Of a DNA stretch of 64,000 nucleotides, positions 13,070 through 27,384 are shown in pieces. A program made the position numbers and the translations under genes. Within the stretch, counting starts at the first letter, position 1; every line of letters begins with the position of its first letter. Origin of the DNA: Eudromia elegans (taxonomy: Eukaryota; Chordata; Aves; Tinamiformes; Tinamidae); assembly GCA_003342815.1 (NCBI GenBank), contig PTEX01000202.1, positions 929,545 through 993,544 on the forward strand, read 5' to 3'. Below the pieces are notes generated by a model. That model saw nothing but the letters and a program-made list of their open reading frames with translations, had not been told where the DNA came from and did not search any database.

Positions 13070-16000
13070 ACTGCAAAAGGTTTCTTGGGAAGCCATTTTC
13101 CTTTTCCCCTTACAAGTTTCTTCTACCTCCTTCACTGCATCAGTTCTTACAGGTCCACAAGCCTGTTCTGTTGGAATGGCTTGGAAGCCAGAGCACAGCT
13201 ATCCCTTCCTGAATCAGGATGGTATGAGCGTGCTGACACAAGGCATTAGACATATATTATAGACATACATATATTCAAAAATAAGTGTAGTAGTGCAAGG
13301 ACAGATAGAAAAGAAGTATATCTACGAGTATAGTCTTCAAGGGAGAGTAAACGTCTCTCAAGGTGTGAGATGAAATTGCACTGTTAATGCAGAGCCCTAG
13401 TCAAGTTGACTTGATCATGCCTTTTTTTTACTTAATTGCAACTGAAGGGGTATTGAAGTACTGAATATGAAAAGATGGTTTCCCCAGCAACTATGCCTCT
13501 GGACAAAGGATTTCAACTTTTTCCCTTGCTAGATTTTTTTCACTGCATGTAGTCAAATGATATTACTGGCAGGAAACAGATACCTAGCGCAGTGATGTAC
13601 AGTGTCAGGCTTGATGGTGTTAGCAGCTGTATAAATTCAGAAGGCAAAACCAAAAGACCTGATAGAAGGTGGAAGTTCTGATGCTAGCTAAGCTGAAGTT
13701 GGTGTGAATGACTGTCTAAGCCAAGGAGTGAGATCGCCTAAAGACTGATCTTCCATTTCCCTCAGACCCCAGGGAACGCTGTCCTAGATGCTCACAGGGA
13801 TCCAGCATTGCCCACCAAGAGTGGCAAAGTTCAAGGTGAGGGAAACAAAAGTTCTAATACTTTTATTTCTCTCTTCTGTCTTTTTTTTTTTTTATTATTC
13901 CCTTCATTCTCTCCCATTAGCCATGGAAGTCATGTCTTCACAAACAAATGATAGTTTGCTTTTAAATAAAGGGAACTTTCTTCTAACTAGCACTGTTTCC
14001 ATCTAGGAGATGGAAAGCCTAAAATGTTACATTCTTTAAGGTAAAGCTTTGAGGCAAACATGAATCTGGAAAAGTGATTGTTTATCACCAACCATGTTAC
14101 TCAGTGTGTAGATTTTGAGGGTTCTGATTTTCCATCTAACTGAAGACGATGAAATTTATGATCTTACTATTGATCTTTATTTATTTGTTTCATTTTTTTT
14201 AATTATTTTTTTAACCTGGCTATTTCCAGGGTAACTCACGTTGCTTCTAACCTTGACATCAGGAAGGACAGACCTTGTAAGTAAAGTGAAACAGGGGTGT
14301 TTTGAGGGTAGAAGGTTTCTGTAAAAGGCAAGATATATTAGGCAGAGCCTTTGGGACAAATGCTTGGCTTCTGTAAAAATGGTCTGATAAAAATGAGCTG
14401 TAATAAAGGTAGAAGAAAATAAATAGTCTTGGAAAATGTTCCAAGTGCAGCCACCTTTTCATTACAGAAAAGGGGAACAGTCCCTCTATAGTGCAGTTTA
14501 TCCAATCAGAGTTTAGACAGACCCAGTCTGCCACCAAAGGAAACCACTTCAAATAACTGAAAGCTTAGGTTACAGTGTATGTTCAGATACATGAACCAAG
14601 GCATCCTTTGCTGTTTTATACATTCTGGATATTCAAGAGACCTGTGCAAGATGACAAATATGATAAAAATTCCACAAGCTTTGAACCCTTCTGAAGTGGT
14701 ACTTTTTAATTACTAAAAAAGAGGAAGCTAGACTGAACTAACTGAATACATGAATGCAGATTTACTTGTTACTTCTGCTTGTAACTTGTTTTGGATAATG
14801 TATGTGGGGTTTTTTGTGCTCTCCCATCCCTTTCAACTTTTAATTTAGCTGTGCCAAACTGCATTTGCAGAGCTGCCAGGGGAAACTCGATATTTGTAAA
14901 TACTGATGGCCTTTGCTTTCTTTGACGCATTGTTAGAAGGAAAAGTGTCAAGGTCTTTCATCTCAGAGATTGTTTAGCACTTTCAGTTGATAACTTCTAA
15001 ATCTCTTCCAACTCAATGTATATAAACAGAAAGTTCTTGCGACACACAGGACCACTATGAACAGTGTGTTTTGCTTCCTTGGAAAAATATTTCCACCATT
15101 CCCATGCTTAATCAAGAAGACAGCAAGGCAGAAATGAGTGGTAGGACTGAGCTCACCAGACCAGTATAAATTCTATGCTTTCAGTCAGAAATCAGAGTTT
15201 TCCTCTCAAGTTTTAATTTCATCAAGGTGCAGTTAACCCTGCTCAGATATCCTTATTCCTCTGGTATGCTGAAGCAATTTTTTCAAGGCAGAAGTCCAAT
15301 TCCAAAGGGTAATTGTGTTCTAAGAAGCTAAATATCTGGTAAAATTAACATCTGTTAAATTGTGGAATGTTCAGGGTTCTGATTATATGAAATTCATGCT
15401 TGATTTGCATGGAATAGATAGCTCTGTCTTTGAAAACCTTTAGAGTATAGGCTAAANTGCAATAAAGGGCATTTATGTACATTCCCTTCTCCTTTCAATT
15501 AAGCATACATTAAGAGTGTCATCTTTTGCATTTACTGGTTTTGTTGGTCACAGACTTATTATTATTACTGACATTTCTAGGGCTCTGAATCAGAATACAA
15601 AAGCACAGCCTTTGTTTATTGGTCCAGTTAACACGTAAGGGTTATTTTTTTCTGCTCTGTTCTTGAAACTTTAACAGAGTTAGTCTTGTATGTTTGACTG
15701 AATCCATCTCATGTCAGGTTAAATGCAACAGTATCACATCAAGGAACTGATTAGCACTTATAGTTGAAGAAAAAGAGGAATTCTGTTCTTTACTTTCTAG
15801 TATACTGAAATTCAAGATAATACCTTTCAATCCAGTTCAATTTATTAAAGAAATTTGAACAACTCTTTTTCTCTGAATCTGTAGGTGAATTTAAGAACTG
15901 CACATTTATCTCATTCAAAAAACAAAACAAAAAACTCTAACAAGGCAGGCATTTATGTTTTGCTGAACTACTAGGCATTACTATCTGGCAGCTCAGTGAC

Positions 16001-19000
16001 GTTCAGATGTACATTACTCTAGGACACTTAATAGTTTTTGTTCAATGAACTCTGGTGTAGCCCTTGATAAAAACTTGCATAGAAGTCCTGATACCTGCCT
16101 TACATCACACGTGTTAAGGAAAGGTGGAACAGTGTTGAATGCAATGTATATCACTTATACCTAAGCTGTTCTGCAAGAATGATCAAGAATAATTAACATG
16201 TCTGTAACTTAATGCTCAAGTGTCTGTTGCCAGATAACATAACATGACCATCCTATTTGTGCTGCCACTCTAATCTTTCTACATCTTGTGCCTGTAATCT
16301 GAAAATAGCTTTAAAGTACAGGCTTTTATGTATGCCATNTATAGGCTATGTCTATATTTAGTGTTACTGAAAGTGCAGTCTGNCACAGGAGCCAGATCAT
16401 GCAGGACAGGTTAAAGTTAAAACTTGTTTTCTTTTTTCTACTAATAGAGGTAGAGGCATCTAAATTGTTCATGGAAATGTCTGTGAGTCTGTGTTAAGAC
16501 CTCTAACATGCCTGGTAATGCCTAGAAGAGCACTAGTTGGCACAGGCTNTATTAATCCTGGGCACAGGATAAATTAATACTAGCAATTTAGCTGTACAGT
16601 GAAAGTGCCATGCTTGGAAAGATACCCTGGCACTGCTTGTTTATTGCCATAGATGTAGTCTGTGACTTTCTCAGTGGTCTGACAGGAAGGCTGTGGAATC
16701 ATTGCCCTGCCTTTCACTCGCCCTCAAAATCAGCCTTCTCTACCGGCTTAGGCCTGGATTCAGGTTTTGGCGGGAAAGACATGTCCCTATCTATTCCTCA
16801 TTTTTATTTATCTTCTTTAATTCATCGTATTGACTTAATGACTTTTTTTATATTGTTACATACGCAATATAGAAATTAATATGAAAAGGTGAGTTTCAGC
16901 AGCAGTTGCAAGACTACGTGATATCTTCTAGTATTCACGGTATGAGTTGAAGCTCATGTTTTTTCTGCATAGCCCAAGCCACACAGAAAGCTTAGTATGT
17001 TTGTGCCTATGGAGGTCCTGTACAGAAACTAAATCCAGGCACTGGGATTTGCAGTGGGACCTTGGAATTTCTGCAAAGAAGGGAAAACCTCCCATGCCCT
17101 GTAGGGTATTAATGCTTAAGCGTAACCTGCCCTTCCTCATAAGAATCTTAAGATTTCAGAGTAGTAAATGTATTTAAGCATCAAATCCTTAAGAAACACA
17201 CACAGTTACTAGTATTCTGTTCATTGCAAAGTGCCTACCAAGTAGTTTCCCCTGAAACTTTAGAGAGGAAAAAAAATGAAAATGTTATAATTTTAACTGA
17301 AAATTTACAAGAGAAAGGATTTAATAGTACTAGCTGCTAAATGCTAAATGCTGCTAAAGCACTGTTAAAGGTGCTGGTCAACATTTTTCTGAAGAAATCA
17401 CCATTATAATGTTTTTTTGTCTCTTATAGCTCCCTCATTTTTTCTGTTCCTACTGTTCCTTAAACTGCCTTGTTTCCTTTTTTCTCATAACTACACTGTT
17501 ATTGATGAACTGATGAAAGATCTGAAGCCTGTCCCTGATATAAATGCTGATTCTGTTAGTTTTATTGTTGATTGGTCCTTTTGTGTCTTTAGTTGGGTAC
17601 AACATTTCCCATTCTTCTTCACATAATAGAATATTTGACTTCTTCGTCAGAAGTCTGGGAGTTCTCTTCTCATTTCCAAGTGATTTAGAGAAAGGAGTAA
17701 TGAAGCAAGTCTAAGGCTTACTGCTCGCAAGGGAAAGCTGGGCAATAACATAAACTTGCTCCCTTTAAACAAGTAGTAGGTCTGAAGGGTTAAGGTGCAT
17801 TTAACAGGTGCAGACAGATGGATAGTTCCAGACTTTCAGAGATGCTTCATTTACTGCTCTATAGAGAGCCATGTATCTGTCTCACTCCGCACACTGCTTT
17901 CTGTTCTCTTCTTTCCAGAGTTATTTGCCCTTTGATCATAGATCTAGGGTGGAAAGCCGAAATGTTACAGAACCAACTATGTTGTTCCGTTTTCAAAGAT
18001 GTGAAATGGATGTAAGGGTCGTAGTAAAGAAGTTTGTTTTCTGCTGCTTTTGTCTCTGAAATCCAGTAGAGGCCTGAAGCAATGTAGGGTTGATCTCACA
18101 TTAGTTCTGCATCCCAGGGAGTGAAATATAGTGGGAGGTCCACAGTTGTGCTGCGTGAACTGTATAAATGACCCCATGCAGGTTTCAAAACAATTGTGAA
18201 AAATACGAGCTGTACTCTGCATATGCTTCATCCATCACATGGTATTTGAACAGTAACTGAAGGGGAGGTACATGAAAGCCCCAGGAAGAATCCAGTCTCC
18301 TGATAGTTCCAGTTTTGTATCGTAGCCTTTCAGATAAGGTTATGATAAGCATCCATGCAGTTAGCTGCTGTGACAGAGAATGAAAAGAAGTATTTTGCAA
18401 TTCCATTGATTGTAGTTCTCCTACATTTAATACTCTTTTTAACATTTTCTGTAACTTAGATCTGAGGGTGGGATGGTTTTGTGCTTAACTTGTAAGGCAA
18501 TTAAACATTACTTTTTACTCCAAACCTTCCAAGATATATTTATATTTCACATCTCTTGTCTTTAACTAGTTAGCAAACTGCAAGAGTTGGAAATTCCCAG
18601 AAATGTCAAATCTCTGAAGGATGATGTTGTATCCTCTTAGACAAGGGTTGCCCAGGTGCGTTAACAATGATTGAAAATGGATTCCTAAACCAAGATTGAA
18701 ATCCATGAAACTTCACCTGTATATTTCCAACACAGTTGAGCTATTTTTGTGAAGAGAAACTACTTGTTTCAGGAAGGATGACAAAGTCTGGCCTGTGTTG
18801 ATTATATTTCAATGTTAAAAGTAGCTCATCAAGAGCAGGTTGCATCTTGATCCCACCCAAGATGCCCCCATCTTAGGGGACAGTATGGAGGCCTTGGAAT
18901 CTGGCCCAGAGAAATTTGTGTGATAAAAGAAAAAAATATATATGAGAAATATACTGTGTTTGGAAGTTTAACTTATTTAAGATTTTTTTTTTGGTCATCA

Positions 19001-20055
19001 TTCTATGTAAAGCCTCTGTCTAAGCAAACAGGATTTCATAGGATTTCATTTGACCATCAGGTTTTCTTATGCACAGACCAGTTTGGAAAACCATCCTGTA
19101 AACAGGGCTATCTCTTGAATTATTCCAGTTATATCCAGAAATCCCTTCTTGAGAATTTAAACTGAGAGATGCTCTCTAATCTGATTCTTTGGCCATGTTT
19201 TAACCTAGTCTGCAAAATGCCTGCATTTCCAAGTTATGAGTTCCTGGTATAAATGTTTCATAGTTGAAGTAACTTCTCTTTCTTAAGATCTTTAGGTGGA
19301 AAAATGAAAACATAAATTAGTTGTATTGCTAGCGAAGTTAGTCCTTTTTGGCGAGCACAGACTTTCAGTTTCTCTTTGCCTCTAAACTACTAATGAACCC
19401 TTTCTAGCTAAAGAAAACCGAAACAAAACAAAATATTGTGGTCCATTGCTCATACTTTTGGCAGTTCCCAATATATCAGTGTCAGCACTCTCAGATCCTG
19501 CTGCAGATCAGATGGCTACAGGTCTGGCACTGAGACAAGTATGTTTAAACCTCACACAGCCTAAAGAAGTGAGGAAATGTTTCCAGGTTTAGGTATGAAT
19601 ACGACCCTTTCTTCAGCCAGGTCTTTGGGAATTAGGAGGTTTTCTTAAAATTATTGGCATGATACCTGCTGCAAATCGTCTCCATTTCCTCTCTAGCAGT
19701 GAGGTGCTACTCCCAGTGTATAAACAAACGGTGAATCATTAGCACAATGACATAGAACAACAGATGACCTTGCATATTATGAATGGGTTATTCTGTTTCA
19801 GTTGTCGTAATGAATCATTTCCCCCTTGGGCCTCTCCCTTCACCTCTACTTGAATACATTTCTTACTGCTCAGAATTTTCTTCTGGAAAGAGCAGCTGTG
19901 TCAATGGAAGCAGAGAGGAGAAGGACCCTTGTAGAAAGCATGGAGGAATGCAATTACTGAGTTAGCAGGAAGCCTTGAGGTTATCAGTGGTTCTATTTAC
20001 TGTTTTACATAGGGCTGTACTTATCTGTTAATACTCTGTGTCTTGCAGACATGCT
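13070..20055. other. Unannotated AT-rich non-coding DNA
   Basis: About 7 kb without a recognisable gene or transposon. Minor items are a 13-T run at 13881-13893, a small CTAAATG repetition near 17335-17350 and a perfect 10-bp tandem pair AGGATTTCAT at 19030-19049. Single Ns occur at about 15457, 16339, 16383 and 16549. Confidence 0.55.
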
Positions 20056-20094
20056 TGTACATGTAAACCACACCTAATAAGCTGTACATGTACA
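20056..20094. repeat. Paired TGTACATGTA words
   Basis: The 10-mer TGTACATGTA occurs at 20056-20065 and 20083-20092. It contains overlapping palindromes (TGTACA, TACATGTA), so the pair can also be read as a 9-bp stem, 20056-20064 with 20086-20094. It has a steroid-receptor half-site-like flavour, but nothing else supports a regulatory call. Confidence 0.5.
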
Positions 20095-20864
20095 CTGCTT
20101 GTGTAGCACTCTTAGTAAAGTTTGGAGGCAGTGTTAGTGCTAGGTTTTAAAAAAAAAAGAAAAAANCAGATTATTTATTGGGAAATCCATTGCAATGCAT
20201 CTTTAGTCAATACTTAGAAAACACTAAGCATGCTTCATTTTTTCATTCTCCAGCCTACTACAGTACAGAATAGCCTTGCTCTGGACTTGCTAAGCCTGTG
20301 TTTCTTTTAAAAGATTTCAATATGCAGATTTCTTGAAAGGCTTCCACAAATAGGCACTTAGGAGTTTCTGGATGTTATTTCTGCAGTTTTGTTGAAGGTT
20401 GTAGGTAAATCTTATAACCTCAATCTCATATTTAAATAGTCGTTTGGGACTGTACCATGTGTTCCAGCTGCATATCAGTGGTAAATAGCTGAGTTGGCAG
20501 ACTTCTAAATTCAAAAACATTGTGTTCTAGCTGGAGCTGTTAATGAAAAGACTGCCAAAAAGACTGTTGGTGGAACTTGGCAATTGCAGCAGTCCTATTC
20601 CTAGAAGTGCAATGTCTGAGACTAACAATGGCTTTATAGGTCGGAATACTCCCTTTGGCAAAGTATGCTGTGTACTACTCGGCAAGGTCAACTTTGAAAT
20701 ATGGGTTTGCACACCTAAACAGTTACCTACTGTTTAAACCTGAGACGAACAAGGGGAAACTCATCGATGCTTTTCAAATATTTAATAGCCTGATGCAAAA
20801 GGAGGAGATGGTTTTGTGTCCGTGAATAAACTTCCTTTAGTCCAATTTAAATCTAACTTTTGTC
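20095..20864. other. Unannotated non-coding DNA
   Basis: Contains an A-rich run near 20148-20165 with an adjoining N. No gene or transposon is recognised. Open frames at 20543-20737 (+) and 20317-20712 (-) lack family features. Confidence 0.5.
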
Positions 20865-21076
20865 TTAAGCTGGACATGAGGGAGGGGAAATAATACTTCC
20901 TAGTGATAAGCATGAATTAAGCACAGAAACAGACTGCCTAGAGGTTTTAGAGTCCCAGTCACTGAATGTTTTTAAGAGCGGTTAGACAAGCCTTGGCAGG
21001 AGCACAGTTGATTGTGCCTCAGGGTAGATAGATGGACTTAATAACCTTGTGAGCGCTGCACTCCGCGATTCCACTG
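20865..21076 (+). mobile_element. CR1 LINE 3' end, old and diverged
   Basis: The segment aligns by eye to the end of CR1 ORF2 and its short 3' UTR. One frame reads ETDCLEVLESQSLNVFKS, the counterpart of the family's NRLPREVVESPSLEIFK ending. After it come the expected GGTAGATAGATGGACTTAATAACC and an approximate GATTCCA tail. It is 5'-truncated, as most CR1 copies are. Many substitutions put it in an older layer than the copy at 51143-51414. The 5' limit is uncertain by tens of bases. Confidence 0.75.
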
Positions 21077-24023
21077 TTGCACCGAGTCACAGCAGAACAA
21101 TGTGGCAAAATAGGCAACCGTACCTGGTGCACTACCTCCATTGCAGCTACTCATCCTTGGTCTCTCAGGAGTGATTTGGAAAGCTTGAATGTACCTAATT
21201 ACTTTCACCAAGATACTGCTTGCTGCTCTTGCATTTGCTTTTTACCTGGGCTGAAAGTGACTTTTTTAGTGCAAAAGAGAAGCACAATGTGTTGCTTATA
21301 AACTGCATAGGGCCTGTGCAGCAGGAGTCATAAATAGTGCATCTGCCTGAGTAGAGGTTGGCAAAGATCTTTGCTCATGTACCGCAATGTCAGAGCTATG
21401 AGCTGCAGTGTGAATAGTCAGGGAAAGGTAGAGATCTGTGCTTCTGCAGTTAGAGCAGCCATAATACCTCATGCAAACTGGGATCATAGTCACTTGTTTG
21501 TTCCACAGATGAAATAGTGGCTAAGTGGCCGTGGCAAAGGGCAGATCAGCATCATATTCCAAGCTGGCAGTAGATTGCTATATAGTAAGTTGCTGGTAGT
21601 GGGTTGATATACCCCTTAGATGGACTTCCCAGTCAGCAAGGACATATCAATTGTCATCAAGCCAACTTACAAATCTTTAGACTCTAGAAGTAAATCAATG
21701 TAACATATAAACATTGTAATATTTACTAGTTGACTCTTATCTCTATAATCTCAAGCCAATACTTAAAAGAATAAAAAAATGAAGCTTGGAAGTACACAAG
21801 AACATGGAAGTACAAAGTGAGTTTTGTGATTTGTCCATGCTACAGCCATTCACAGGCTTCCATGACCCAGGATCCAGATAGGAGTTTTCTCTAAGTTATC
21901 CAAACATTCTTATTTATACTTTTACTTTTCTATTTACTTCATATTGATTTTTATGATACTGCAACTACAAGTACATAGCCTCTGAGAAGCATGAAGTACA
22001 TCTGAAATAAAATACACTGTGGTTTTATTTTAATTGCTGGTAATAAAATCTATAATGATATGTTATAACTGTGGGTGAGTGTCTGTCTATAAATGATCAT
22101 CGTTGCCAAATATAAGCAAAAATTAGAAGAAAAAAGCAATTTGTCTTTACTATGTTTCATAAGCCTGAAGTAAAATTTATGGATTTATATTGTACATATT
22201 GAAAACATTATTCTAGAGTACTGAGATAGCACTCTAAGCGGTATAAACATGTGGCTGTATAAATCTAAGAAATTATGAAATTCTTCAGAGAAAAGGCTTC
22301 AAAAGTAAAAAGTTCTTACTTATATACCTATAACCTTCAAAGCAAAAGAATATGTTTGAATCAATGGGGCATTACAAGATTACCTTGAAGAGAAGTGCTT
22401 TAAAAGCTGAGTAGAACAGACTAAAGAGAAATNACTTCTACTGAGAAGATAAGATTCAAATTGATGTTGTAATGGTTTTGTCATCATCTAAAGGTTTTTA
22501 TGATCATATAGAGAGCCTCTAGGCTTGCCAAACTTGACATGTGTGAAAAAGAGTTGGATTACTAGGTGGGCTCAGTCAAAAGGATCTTTTTCTCTGATAA
22601 TCTATATAGTGTTCTAAGATAATTACATCACAGTTTAGAGTTAGCAAAACTGTAAGAGAGAATCCTTATGCATTGAGTTAAACAGAACCAAGAGTTGGTT
22701 TGTGCTAATGACGTGTCAATTAAATGAAGCCTCTGAGCCTGCTGTTTGTGAATTTGTTTTTATTCCAAGAAGAGGAATTGAGGAAACTGACAGACAGGGC
22801 TGAAACCACTGACATGACCATTATTTTCTGCAAAGTCATATCCACCAATCTTTGAAGGAAGAAGAGGATGAACAGAAAAATGAATATGAAAATGCTAACA
22901 ATGAACTGACTGGATAATAAACACAAAAATATGAAAAGAACACTAAGATCTCAAATTCTGATTTTATTTATACTCAGAAAAGCAAATTGATTCTCCTGAT
23001 CATAAGTGGCAGGTTTAGCCTTAGAAACAAAACTTATTTCAACACAGAAAAGTACACTTAAAATACTAGACAAGCATTTTTAAAAACACTCCCTTTTGGT
23101 GCTCTGCAGTGCAAGGGTAGTTTCAGAACAGGAATGTGCTCTAGCAAGTGTGGAGTAAGTTGAAAAATGAGCTTAAATCATAGCTTCATTTTAATGGATT
23201 TCTGATTTAAAATTATGTTGCACTTGCTGTGTCTTCAGATGAAGTACAAATCTAAGGTGTCATGAGATACGGAGATAGGTACCCCAGCCAGATCTACCAC
23301 ATTCTGGAGGCTTCACAGTGGTCACCCAGCTGTTGGTTGCAATTCAGTACTACTTACTGTGTTCATTCCTTAAAGCAACTTTTTCAAAACTGGAATTCCT
23401 GATGTGATTTTCAAAGGTTCTATATTCAGGCTTCTGCCAGCTTCTAAGATCTACTCCAGCAATTCCCTAGCCCATGTTGTCATCTCCTTTGTACTTGCAC
23501 TTTGGTCAATCTCTATTGTTAATCAGCTCTTCACAAGTCACCTAACTCTTGTCACAGGAGGAATCCAGTCCTGGTAGGACCTGTCAAGGATGGCCTACTG
23601 CAAATGCTGAACATGGTTCAAGGAAAGTGAAAANCTTGAGGAAGTGCTCATGACAACTAGATAGAATGCTGGTTAGGAAAACATCATGATAGAGCCAGTA
23701 GATCAATCCTCTTCTGTTCCTGTCTTGCAGGAATGCAAGAAGTTAATTTTCAGAAGAAGTTCTTGTCATATAGAATATTTTTGGCACTACCAAGCCTCAA
23801 GGAATATAATCTCCAATAATCACACCATCAGTACTTTGCAGACCAAACATTAAGGTAGAACGCATGGAGAAAAGTTCATTAGTGTGACAAAATAATTCAA
23901 AAAATCAAAGATGGATAAATATCTCCAATGGTATGCTGCAATGGAATAATAAGTGTCATTCTAGGATGATGAACATCTGCTCAGAGTGCTGTTTAAGATC
24001 AGAAAAAAGGAAAATCTTGGTTT
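21077..24023. other. Unannotated AT-rich non-coding DNA
   Basis: No gene is recognised. The sequence just before 24024 could hold more of the LINE relic that follows, but I could not match it to the expected N-terminal endonuclease motifs. Ns occur at about 22433 and 23634. Confidence 0.5.
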
Positions 24024-24240
24024 GTGTTTGTCATCTTCAAGAAGAGATCAAACTGTATGCTTGGAAGTAATCCAATGGCAATAAAACTATTACATTTCTC
24101 TTTCGAGCAAAGACAGTCAATATGTCGATCATACAGATTAATACTCCCACGACAGCAGATGACAAAGATGCAATGGATGAGTTCTATCAACAGCTTGAAG
24201 AGACACTCATTACAGAAACAAGCAAAGCCATCACCCTTGC
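24024..24240 (+). mobile_element. Non-CR1 LINE relic: AP-endonuclease fragment
   Basis: This is a decayed piece of the apurinic-like endonuclease domain that RTE-type and related LINEs use to nick target DNA. From 24024 one frame gives a segment ending SNCMLGSNPMAIK, which fits the family's ...VLGYNPINDRI strand. Near 24085-24100 the match moves to another frame and reads FRAKTVNMSIIQINTPTTAD, then DEFYQQLEETL, to about 24208. That corresponds to the RFxAKPxNxTIIQxYAPTxxxxDxxxxxFYxxLxxxL core of this endonuclease family. The last part to 24240 is only loosely like the following GDxNAKVG region. No intact element surrounds it, and the frameshift and divergence indicate an old insertion. The family call is by motif memory, not by a search; the region could also be a relic of a different EN-bearing LINE clade. 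Confidence 0.65.
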
Positions 24241-27200
24241 AGTTGCGAACCTAGCTGAAAGTTTGAATGTATAAGCTTTACAAAAATAAGTAAGGAGAAA
24301 TAACTTCTTGACTTTGTTTACTGAATGGAAAAGACATTCAGTTGAACTTTGTTGCTTTCATTTTTTTTGATTCTTTATTTAACAATGTTTGTACAAACAG
24401 GTGCAACATCACAACTAAGAGACAGGCAGTATTGAAGGGTGAGCATTCAGTTAGCCAAAGATCAAGGGCTGGGTAACAAGACAGATATTCAGCACTCCAT
24501 TGTGTTCTGTCCAGCTCCCAATCCGGAAGAATTCTGTGGTATTTGCATGGAGAAATAGAGAGTTAACTCAAATGGGCTATGGAATGAAACTGCGTAAGTG
24601 CATGAATGAAAGGACTGTGAAAGGCCATGAACAGCAGCAAGCAACTGTGAGTAATTTTTTCATTAGGCAGCATATGAAGCAGGAACATATGTTGCCCACA
24701 GTTTTGCAACATGAAGGGAGAATTAAAATATGAGACAAGCTCTGAAAGGACTTGTAAACTTAAAGGAATTGGCATGAAGTCCCTGGAGAATATATCAGAT
24801 GTGCTAAGGAAGTAACAGGACATGCTGTAATTAGATAGTAGTAGATATTAGGCAGCAAATGCTGGAGGTAGTGAGAACAATGAGGACCCTAATGTAGGTG
24901 GGAATTAAGTGCCTGTACAAGATTTGAGTACCAAAGACAGGATGGAAGCAACCATTTCCTAGTGATCAACTGCAGAAACCACAGATAAATTCAGTTATCT
25001 GAAAACCTTTATATCCTATCACAAAGATTCCTCAGGAAGTGAACACAGAATTTTCATTTTGCTCTGTCTTCTCTCAGAGGAAAACACAGGAAATCCTAGA
25101 AAAATTTGGAGACCTACAGAAGGTCAACAGGTGAAAGGTTTAATTTTTTACATACCAACTTATGAAAGTGAATTATAGAAAATTAAGCCTGGTTACAGGA
25201 AGAGAGTTGAAATGTGACAAGTCTGCTTACTGTAGATAGAAAAACATAGAAATGCTTATGTTGGAAATTTTTGAAGAAGTGGTCTGTTATAAGAAATCAG
25301 CAGGAGCGAACTTGCGTATCTTGGTGCTCAAGACATAAAGAAGACTTTGAAAGATTTACAAAGGAGGAATGACTGTACATTGCAGCAGACTGAGCGGGGG
25401 GAAATAGGATGATATGGAAAAATGGGATGTACTATATTCTACTCTTAAAAAAATGCGGTCTCTCAAGAAGGCTTCTAAAAGTTCTATTACAAATGTTCCC
25501 AGGCAAATATGTTTTTTTCCTTTACTCTTCCATTAGAACTGACCAGTCTGAAATTCTCTTGTGTTTTCTTTGTAGGCCCCTCAGTGGCTTACCTTAAATG
25601 CTGCCTTAAAAACTACTATTTATGTATGGCATTTCTTTGAAGGAGACACTTAGCAAAACAGACTATATTGTATTTTGTAAGCCAGTGAATTTAAGTAACT
25701 TTTTACAACTTCAGCCTGTTGGAATTATGAAAGGTTAGTGATTGTTCTATCTAAGATTTTTTTCAAAACGTTTTAAAAGTTCAAGTTAAAAGCTCATTTG
25801 TCACCCAGTTCTTTCTTTGATACATGAATCAGTGTTTTATTATCTTAGCCTGAGTTCCAGGCTCCTCTGCAATCAGCCAAAGCACTGCCACCAGCTATAT
25901 CTGCATGTAGCTTGTGTAGATCTCATTCCAATTTCCCTAGGCTGGTACTAAAAGGAAGTATTCATATTATCAGTGTGCAATATCCACCTTTTGTCAACCA
26001 TCCTCCCTAAGAACAGTTTTGTTATGCTAGATGACTCTAATGAAGTAGTAGTGAGAGTCAAACAGTAGTTAGCCTTAACACAGATGAAGCTTCTGTAATT
26101 TTAGCTCTTGGCAATCTAGTTATACTTTTTAGCTCACTACTTTTACAGCCTTTCTATATTACTCACTTGTGTTTTTCTGAGTCATGACTACAGTAATTGA
26201 AAACTAGTTTTGCCTATTTGATGGCAAATGGAGGCAGATTGAAGTACAGCACATAGTGTCTCTGTTGCTTTTATGTCCAGGCTTTGAACAACAGCCGTGT
26301 AGTTTATCATGTTTATTACTCTTCATTACATCTGCTGCCATGCAGTTCTTTTCTTAAAGACTTTTGCTTTATAAAATATAGAAGTTTCCTGACAGTTTTC
26401 TGAACCATTTGTATATGCTAGGCTGCAAAATACCACATAAGTGCAAGGAACCACAAAGATCTCTACACCGAGGACAGCCTATGCTATAGATTAACTGGAA
26501 TTTTTAGCAANTTCCAGTTCCTCGCTCTCTTTTTAATAACCCCCCCGATCTACCTGTCCTGCTTTCTGAAGCATTCTGTTTATTCTTTTTGTCTGATTTT
26601 TTTTATTATATTCTCCCCTTTTGCTACACAGAAAGATCAAATTAAATTGAACAGTTTGGAATCAAGATAGTGTTGCNTTCTGTTTTGTATGTTTCAGGTA
26701 CTGTTGACCTCAAATGCATTGCCTATGGTCTGATTTAGTTTTTTGCTCTTATTTTCCTTGAACGCAAGCCTTATTTCCATCCTGCAGAGGAACAAATCTA
26801 GAGGTTTGCATTCTTCATGCAATCCTAGTTTTCTACATTCTAAGCTGCAGTTTAGCAGTGGCCAGAGAAGGCTTAATGATTCCATGACCTAAAGCAAAGG
26901 AATCATGCTCTGTTCTTGCCTCTCCCATGTATCTATATTGAAGTCTGTGAAATGCTTTGCTGTCATGATGATGCTGTTCAGCTTCCCCTCTTGTATGTTT
27001 TCTGGAGGGGAAAAATTTTTTTCTGGATTTATTCACAAACAGTAAAGTACAAAGTAAGACCAAAGAAATGGAAAATTACTGTATTTAATGAGCAGATCAA
27101 ATGCACAAAAGGATGGCTCTGGGTTTATTCAAAGGACTTTTTCCTTCATCCAGACATGCTTTTGTCTCCTTGTTGCTGTCATGATTGATTAGTGAAGCAC

Positions 27201-27384
27201 CAAATAATCCATGTAATTATTCACCAACTGCAGACCATCTGGAGTTAAGAGTTTGCAGTCTTTCTAGAAATGTATCTTCACTGGGTTTGCTGTATGCCTA
27301 TGAGCCTAGTACTTAATCACCACATGTGGGAGGTGTTAACTGGGGAATTGCCTTTCCAGTCTAACTACACGATCATTTATATTG
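24241..27384. other. Unannotated AT-rich non-coding DNA
   Basis: I looked for the LINE's reverse transcriptase downstream of the endonuclease relic and did not see the fingers or the YADD-type motif in any frame. No gene is recognised. Ns occur at about 26511 and 26676. Confidence 0.5.
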
